In this document: positions 57,478 through 64,000 of the stretch, in pieces
Position numbering within the stretch: the stretch's first letter is position 1
Layout of the letters: each line of letters starts with the position of its first letter
Assembly (NCBI RefSeq): GCF_037042905.1
Contig: NC_087261.1
Location: 23,766,317 to 23,830,316, forward strand
Reading direction: 5' to 3'
DNA: 64,000 nt
Source of the DNA: Lytechinus pictus
Lineage: Eukaryota > Echinodermata > Echinoidea > Temnopleuroida > Toxopneustidae
Notes under the pieces: generated by a model
The model's database searches: none
Seen by the model: the letters and a program-made list of their open reading frames with translations, nothing else
Told to the model about the DNA's origin: nothing
Made by a program: the position numbers and the translations under genes

Positions 57478-58089
57478 GGGATCCTGCGGGATGAGAGTGA
57501 AATGATTTTAACAGATAAAGAAAAACCAGTCAAACAAAACACTGAAAATTTGATCAAAATCGGACAACGAATAACAAAGTTATCGCATTTGAAAGATTTG
57601 CATTATTCTGTTATTCCGGTGAAACAGTTCTAGGCATGTCTTCAAGAATATTCAACGAGTAAATTGATGATGTAATATCCCCACTTGTTATTTTTGTATT
57701 TTATTATATGAAACTAGGTTTATTAAATTCTTTTTCTACCAAGAACTGAACAAAATGGATTGACAACTGATTAGTGCATTTGATATTAATTGCTGCAACT
57801 TATTTCATTATAGATGAGACACATTATTCACGCATGTATAAAAAAATGAAACAATACTGATTTCATGTAATAACATTAGACAAAGGAAAGTGGGGATGTG
57901 ACATCATCAGCCCACCTAATAAATATTCATCATAATGTGCATATAACTATTGTCACAAAATAATGGTAAAATTTAACATTCAATAACTTCTTTATTTGTA
58001 ATCCAATTTTGATATAATTTTCAGCACTTTGCTTTGTGAAATTTGCTCTATTTATTAAGATATGAATATTTTCCGGCCAGAGTATCCCT
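57478..58089. mobile_element. TTAA-flanked inverted-repeat element, 612 bp
   Basis: The ends are AGGGATCCTGCGGG and, reversed, AGGGATACTCTGGCCGG, flanked by TTAA at 57474-57477 and 58090-58093. The arms remain recognisably complementary inward, with shared GAAAATT...ATCAAAAT.GGA and AAGTTAT blocks. Length, flanks and these internal blocks relate it to the 27192-27792 element. Noncoding. Confidence 0.7.
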
Positions 58090-58490
58090 TTAATATGAGA
58101 ACTGCCTTTCCTACTGATTGTCTTAAAAAAAAATCCTAAAGTTTATAGATTTATATAATGTTTTGGGACATGCACGTACGTGTGGGTGCATACGCTGTCG
58201 TTGGTTAGTGCAGAGAGTCGTTAACCGGTATCGCTTTCGAAAATGAAAGCCAAGACTTGCGAAGAGGATATAAATACATGCGTGCAAAACAACAATTCAA
58301 ACATGATATATATGTAAAGCTTGATCAATATAGCTACATGATCACCAACCTTATATCAGAAAGCATTTACGCTCATACAATGCCTTTTTTCTAGAATTGA
58401 AAATGTTAGGAAGAAGAAGAAGAACATAAAATAGAAAATAAGGAAGAAGAAGATGATGTGAAGAAGAAGAAGAAGAAGGTGGAGGAGGAG

Positions 58491-59390
58491 TGTCAGGGAA
58501 GAAATTTATTGAATTTAATTCCTTTGATTTATGTTCTGAGTTTATAAAGATAGTTCATGTGTTGTGAATATTTAAACCTATAGGTAAAAATGTACATGTG
58601 TTTGGAATATTCATCACATCCCTCAGGTGGACATGGTGGATGACATATTTTGCATGTTTTGTACAAGTGTTTTAAATAGTTATATACAGTTCTCTTTAAT
58701 GAATAGATTTGTACAATTGCACAGGAAGTGTCTTTTGTTATAAAGAATGTATTGCTTTAAGCACTCATCTGTCATTGAAATTCTTTGAATTACTTTAAAG
58801 AAATTTTACAGTTAAACCTAGTAACGGTAGGGTATATTAGGAGGTTAGTTTTAGTAATTCAGGGAGAACCACCTAAGCTAGAATAGACCACAGATGATAG
58901 TATAGGCAGTCGAAATTAAAACTGAGGGACTACGTCGGTGACGAGATAACGACCCCAGCTGCCACCGGTTCTCCGCCGACATGATTCGTCAAAACGCATG
59001 TCATCATTGGGGGCTCGATCTCGTCCACTATTAAATTCGTTGAAGCCACATCTCTCTGATCTGGGGGCTACTCATCAAGGGGCAACACTGTCTGCGGAGG
59101 CCGAGGCCGAGTGGAACAGACATCGCAAGCTGCGGAGGCCAGGAACTGGACTGACCACCAGGGCAGAGTGGGGCATGTCAAGCAAGAAGAGATGATGGGG
59201 GCTCTAGTAAACTATTATTGTTAAGTTAATTTATATTTTGTTATCAATATTCATGTATATTTTCATGTACAATTATTGTAAAACAAATTCAAAAGGAAAC
59301 AACATAATGATATGAGAGCTTTGATTAAATCTTTTAATAACTGTATCAGTTTTACGTATTCCTTATTTGGTGTCGAACAGCAGTAGGTAA
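58491..59390 (+). other. Possible LTR retrotransposon fragment
   Basis: It opens with TGTCAGGGAAG after a GA-rich tract and ends with TTTGGTGTCGAACAGCAG (59363-59380), which looks like an LTR 3' edge followed by a primer-binding site. A GC-rich insert (58925-59200) repeats TGGGGGCT and GGAGGCC. There is no matching second LTR, no CA-type LTR end and no gag-pol frame in the window, so the call is weak. Confidence 0.25.
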
Positions 59391-59715
59391 ATTGAAAAAA
59401 AGTCACTCCCACGTGAAAAGGAGGAGTCGAAGAAGAATAAGAAGAAGGACTGGAAAGGCTATAGGTAGTTGCAAACCACCTGTGGTTATTATGGTAACAT
59501 TACTATTCAGAAAGGGGGAAAGGTATATTATTGAATGTATTGTTGTTATATCATTAATTGAATTAGTCATTTGCGGTTGAATAACCACACAAAAAAAATG
59601 CTAATTCATTCCACACAGGAGCTCCACGAAAATTGTTTTTGTCAGGGGGTAAAAAATAGGCTTGCGCCAAATGGCATCAAATTAGAAAATATTGATCATC
59701 AGACTTCTTGCTAGT

Positions 59716-60055
59716 TTTTTATTTAACTTGCTCTCATTTCTTAATTTCTGCATCAGGTATGTTCATACTATACTTGGTAAATATGATCCTTGAGTAATAC
59801 CACATGTCCATGAGGATGATGAGTTAGAAGGTCATAAATTAGTCAAAGGTCAAATGATATGTGGTCACGTCCCTCGTTTTTTGAAGTTTTTGTTGAACTT
59901 GCTCTCATTTCTTTATTCCAGCATCAATTATGTTCATACTTGGTACGTATGATCCTTTGGTAATAATCATGTGTATCCGTGATGAGGATGGGATCAAAGG
60001 TAATCTAGGGGTCAAAAGATTACATTGCGTATTTTAATCATCGCGAAATCAAGCA
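59716..60055 (+). repeat. Tandem ~171-bp repeat, two units
   Basis: 'aacttgctctcatttctt' recurs at 59725 and 59896, each followed by 'gcatca..tatgttcatact', 'tatgatcctt', a GATGAGGATG block and 'gtca' motifs. No gene. Confidence 0.7.
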
Positions 60056-60205
60056 CGACTCGTGGTTCGCAAACCACCTTTTACAGTTATCTTTTAGAAT
60101 TGAATATGCTTTGATAAGTAAGAAAAAACAATAACTTTTTTTGTCAACCTAGCAAGAAGATTTCCATTGTTAATGGGGAAAGTTTATAATATACTCATAT
60201 CCCTT

Positions 60206-60365
60206 TATTATGTGCAACAAAGGTTATGGTGCCTTTGAAAGACATGAATCCTATTGTCAAAGGACATTGATTCTTTGACAATTTAAATTGTGTGTTTGAC
60301 AGAACAATGATAATTCTAACAGAAGGATGTCTTTCAAAGGCACCATAGCCTTTGCAGCACATAAT
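60206..60365. mobile_element. Foldback element, 160 bp
   Basis: The arms 60206-60244 and 60327-60365 are inverted: ATTATGTGCAACAAAGG.. and, reversed, ATTATGTGCTGCAAAGG.., sharing ATGGTGCCTTTGAAAGACAT. Noncoding and MITE-like. A target duplication is not clear. Confidence 0.75.
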
Positions 60366-60481
60366 GGACATATTTGATTAAATAACAAGCTCCTATTAAA
60401 AATGCGAATCCCCTTACTTGGGTCGAACAATTTTCAGCTTTTACTTTTTTTTTATACGCACTGAATATATATGTGTGTGCA

Positions 60482-61095
60482 TATATATATATATAAACTC
60501 CTAAAAAAAAATTGCACAAACAAAACATACATGCATGGGTATTTCAAACCACGATTCAAACCATGTTATTTCACAGAACAATCACTACAGAAGCAGGGGC
60601 TTGATTTGAATGGATTTTCAACTCTACTGACACAGACAAAATAATATGTTCTGTATTGACCCTTCATGACTATTTCTGCTCGTTTTGCAGCTTTGCAATT
60701 CAGACCTCATCCAACACTTTCGAATCCTGCTCTTTTCGTGATGGCATGATCATAACAAGCATGGTATCATTTTAAAGAAAATTAAATGATCTTTTGAATA
60801 ATATCAAATATGCATTGTGTAAGATTGGAAGTTAGGAGAAAATAATGGTCAAACTCAGATTTCCAAACCTTTTTTTGCTGGTTTTGAAGCTTTTCAATTC
60901 AAACCTCATCAAACACTTTTGAATCCTGCTCTTTTCGTGATGGCATGATCATAACAAGCATGGTATCATTTTAAAGAAAATTAAAGGATCTTTTGAATGA
61001 TATCGAATATGCATTGTGTAAGATTGGGAGTTAGGAGAAATTAATGGCCAAACACAGATTTCCAAACTTTTTTTGAGGGGTTTATATATATATAC
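60482..61095. mobile_element. Inverted-repeat element with two internal 199-bp tandem units
   Basis: The ends are TATATATAAACTCCTAAAAA and, reversed, TATATATAAACCCCTCAAAA. It holds two tandem units (about 60672-60870 and 60871-61068) sharing 'gatggcatgatcataacaag', 'gtatcattttaaagaaaat' and 'atgcattgtgtaagattgg'. It sits in (TA)n sequence, so the exact edges are blurred. Noncoding. Confidence 0.6.
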
Positions 61096-62429
61096 CTCTC
61101 TTTTCTTTTCCATTTCATACACCCCACCCCCCTCCCGTCTCAGTGAACAACCTGTCGTTTTGTAACTTTTTAAGTATGCCTGAACGCGGGGGTGGGGGTG
61201 CCTACATGTAGAACACGGCGAGTTTGGTCCTGTTAGACTCTTCCATGTTTAAGGATTGGTCCATGAATTGCCTAAAAACGGAGGATTTCGTCTTTCATGA
61301 ACATTTTTTCTCACTGTGTCTTTATTTTTTCGTCACGTGACTCTAACTCACACATCCATCTCCCTTCCCCAAGCCCCATTCACTCCCCCCCCCCCCTTCT
61401 ATCCGCCTCTCTCCCTTTTCATCTCTCTAGCCATTTGTTTCTCTTTCACTTTTAATTCCTTTCTCTCCTACTTCCTCTTTCCAGTTGTGCACCCTCCTTT
61501 GTACCCCAACCAAATTCAATTCTAGCTCTATCTAACCAGGACACAATGATTCAGACAGTCATACCAACTCCTTTTGAGGCGACTCATGCGTGGCACTACT
61601 GCGGAATATAACATTGTTTGCGCTAGGCAACAACAAAAGCACTGGATTCATCTCTTGGCCTTGGTGCTCGAAAGAAAAACACAAAATCAAACAATTAGCG
61701 CTGCGAGTGCTGTTCCAGATTTATATTTTCGCCCGTGGAACGTTGTTCATGAACTTGCAGTCAGAAACAGGACCAGGAACTCGTCACCACGTAAAGTGTC
61801 ATTACTTTTTTTTTGGAATAAGGACCAGTAACTGCAGAACCTGGTCTTCAATTGTATCGCATTGTGAGGTAGGCAGATTAATTCCTGACCGCTTTTCATT
61901 GTGTAACTAATATCATTATAACTAAGGATTCATATCGATTATCACACCGCTTAATTGCATTAAGTATACGACGTTGTTTGTATTAAGAGTGTTATGCAGT
62001 GTTGTATGGGATGTCGGTGCGTGTTAATACCCCCTGCATCGTCACCATGTGATCTACTACATATATTGCATAGTAACCTTTTCATGCCAATGCTTTATAT
62101 ACAACCATTTTCCTAATTTCCTGACGAAGATGATTATGGAATAACCGGTGTTATGACAAAAATTGTTTCATTATTGTAGAGTCGAATTAAATGTATTCAT
62201 CATGGTTCTTTATGTTGTATTTATTCTCATGTGCAATGGTGAAATATGAGAAGTGAGAAGTTTTGGAATCATCGTTGCTTCTTAACCCAAGGTTTCTAAC
62301 ACATTGTGTTACATATCTAAGCTAACAAAGTTTATTTATTATGGTAGACTGATTCCCGTTATGATATTGTGAATTCCAATCAAAACATAAACTTACTAAT
62401 ACCATGATAACCGCAGGGGTGACAAGACA
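61096..62429. other. No gene seen
   Basis: C-rich tracts at about 61110-61140 and 61384-61400. Overlapping frames at 61574-61910 in two registers resemble nothing I know. No transposon ends recognised. Confidence 0.35.
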
Positions 62430-62625
62430 TATGCTCCGGCGACAATTGCTCCGGGCATTATGTCGTCTAAGATATATGGTTGGGAATAAAGCTGCAATGG
62501 GGTTTTATGTTAGGGTTAGGCTTTGGATAGGGTGGTGTTTTTAAATCCAGGGTTGAAGTTAAGTCATTCCATTGCGTCTGAAACATGCAGCAGATCAATT
62601 GTCGCCGGACAAAATGCCATGGAAC
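62430..62625. mobile_element. Short inverted-repeat element (CCGGCGACAATTG ends) with telomere-like GGGTTA
   Basis: CCGGCGACAATTG (62436-62448) is inverted at 62596-62608. The interior contains GTTAGGGTTAGGC (62509-62521). The end type and telomere-like interior match sequence around 23580-23690 and 19776-19967, suggesting one MITE family. Confidence 0.55.
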
Positions 62626-62632
62626 CAATGCA

Positions 62633-64000
62633 GGTCCACTATCATTACGGCAAGATGATATACTGTCCATCTAAAGTTTTATAAACAATTCCTTCAAGTA
62701 TTTATGGGGGGGGGGGGGACTGACCAACACTGCGTGTTGTATCTTATTAAATGTGCGGTATGAATGGCTAGTCTTAAAAATGTACCTTTTTAGATATTGC
62801 AGCTGATGAATTAGCCTATATTATATTCGAGTAGAGCTAAAATGATTTTGAGAGGATACCACTCTGTCTTGCTATTTTGAAACGTAATTATTTCGATGTA
62901 AATGTATCAAATCTTAAATTAGTGTGTTAAAATTAAGATAAGCCTATATTACAAGACTACGCTACTGAGAGTGTTGCGTTATGGAAAGTGAACCTGGCTG
63001 GCCAGATATGAGTAGTTGAGGACCTGAAGTGGGGCTTTTAAAGCTGCTGGTTTTGATGTCCTTTGGTATATACATGTAGATGTATATATATATATATATA
63101 TATAAAAACGCAAGTTATTTAGCCATGATAGTATTTTGCTGTTTTTGAGTCTGACCATGTACATGTACTAGGTCCATGTTCTGACACAGAACGGCGTAAT
63201 AAGATCATTGACCTTTCTACGCACTTGCATTGATCAATTTTATCACCATGCAAGCTCCACCATATGTATACAACGCTATATGCGTGTTAACAATGGTTAA
63301 TGAAGTATTTTGAATTTGATACTGGAACCCCCCCCCCCCCATGTCCCCTATTTCCCCCTTATGCTCTAAGAGATTTTTGTAACAATTTTCTTAATAACTT
63401 GTGTTTTAATCATTGGACCCCATGGAAGAACAGTACTGTCTATGGGCAGAGCTGAACTGGGTGTCCTTCCGATTTCACTATTTATCATGTCTATCTCATA
63501 TTTTTTTTTTGTATATATCTGTTCTAATTTGTTATTCTTTTATACTTTGCTTTTATATGTTCATTTGTACATTCATGTTTATTTTTTTATTGTGAATTTC
63601 GGAAAATAAATAAATACAAAAAATACAAATACAAATGATGTTAAAGTTCTATAATATAATAAGAATATTCAAAGAGAAACCGTTTTAATTCATTTATCGC
63701 ATATACGTATTCGCACGATGAGTAGTATATTTGTGGTGGCATTTTGCCATTCTCTGTCTAAAACATTCCCTGATGAAGATCACGCGATCAAAATCATGGT
63801 TAAGTAAATTCTTTCGCCATATTCAAGTGTATGGGTGGGGGTCAATGTGGTTGTATGCAGAAATCCGATACACTTCTTTCGTGTTCTCGTTCACAATAAG
63901 TAATGGAAGTAACATTTCAATATACCTGTACGATGAATACCGGCCCTTTGTCCAAATTATTCAATTTCCTTTGAAAAAGTACAGTACTATTCTACCATGG
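62633..64000. other. No gene; microsatellites and a possible LINE 3' tail
   Basis: A G tract at 62706-62719, (TA)n at 63080-63104 and a C tract at 63330-63340. At 63602-63640 an AATAAATAAATACAAAAAATAC-type A-rich repeat follows a T-rich stretch and could be the 3' tail of a truncated LINE. The rest is unremarkable to the right edge. Confidence 0.35.

Noticed and set aside
61574-61910. Two overlapping frames of 85-106 codons
   Set aside because: Overlapping registers, no recognisable motif and no splice support.

Overview
This is eukaryotic, intron-rich, AT-rich animal DNA. The most likely source is a marine invertebrate deuterostome, probably an echinoid. Reasons: two animal-type GH3-domain genes with canonical GT/AG introns, tRNA-derived SINEs, two non-LTR retrotransposon families, many short inverted-repeat transposons of kinds I recall from sea urchin genomes, and no bacterial gene organisation. 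The species call is inference and no database was consulted.

Host genes: I can support two, both GH3-domain (acyl-adenylate/amido-synthetase fold) genes arranged tail to tail. GH3 gene 1 (+ strand, 2143-8092) and GH3 gene 2 (- strand, 29881-19978) each splice from seven exons into an open frame of exactly 1950 nt (649 codons plus stop). All six intron phases match, and exons 4 and 5 have identical lengths in both. Both proteins begin with hydrophobic segments and then carry the GH3 nucleotide-binding signatures.

Left half, region by region: a ~190-bp satellite (1-1050); gene 1 with microsatellites and two SINEs in its introns; a transposon-rich spacer (8.4-19.9 kb); gene 2, whose 6.3-kb first intron holds a large repeat element. 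That element is present twice in opposite orientation (copy A 12828-18672, copy B 24198-29624). It has 11-bp terminal inverted repeats and arrays of a CCAACGTTGG-type minisatellite at both ends. Each copy serves as the empty-site control for a later insertion in the other: a foldback element with a 9-bp target duplication in A, and a TTAA-flanked foldback element in B. Copy A itself lies inside another inverted-repeat element with a 7-bp duplication (12229-19258).

Right half: almost entirely mobile DNA. A 5'-truncated L1/Tx1-type LINE (32629-33016 plus 45778-47097) is interrupted by a 12.75-kb insert with piggyBac-like ends and TTAA duplications (33021-45773). That insert contains an intact 1037-codon LINE ORF of the Jockey/CR1 type (40663-43776). 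Head to tail with the truncated copy is a longer copy with an intact 1262-codon ORF2 (51443-47655). An L1-type ORF1 lies upstream (56735-55878), and a TA-flanked element (51579-52754) and other DNA sit between the two. The last 7 kb holds further inverted-repeat elements, tandem repeats and a possible LTR, with no supported host gene.

The genes do not form a pathway. The two GH3 proteins are paralogues that probably share a chemistry, and the retrotransposon proteins act on their own RNAs. The most unusual content is the inverted pair of minisatellite-ended elements around gene 2 and the nested insertion record they preserve.
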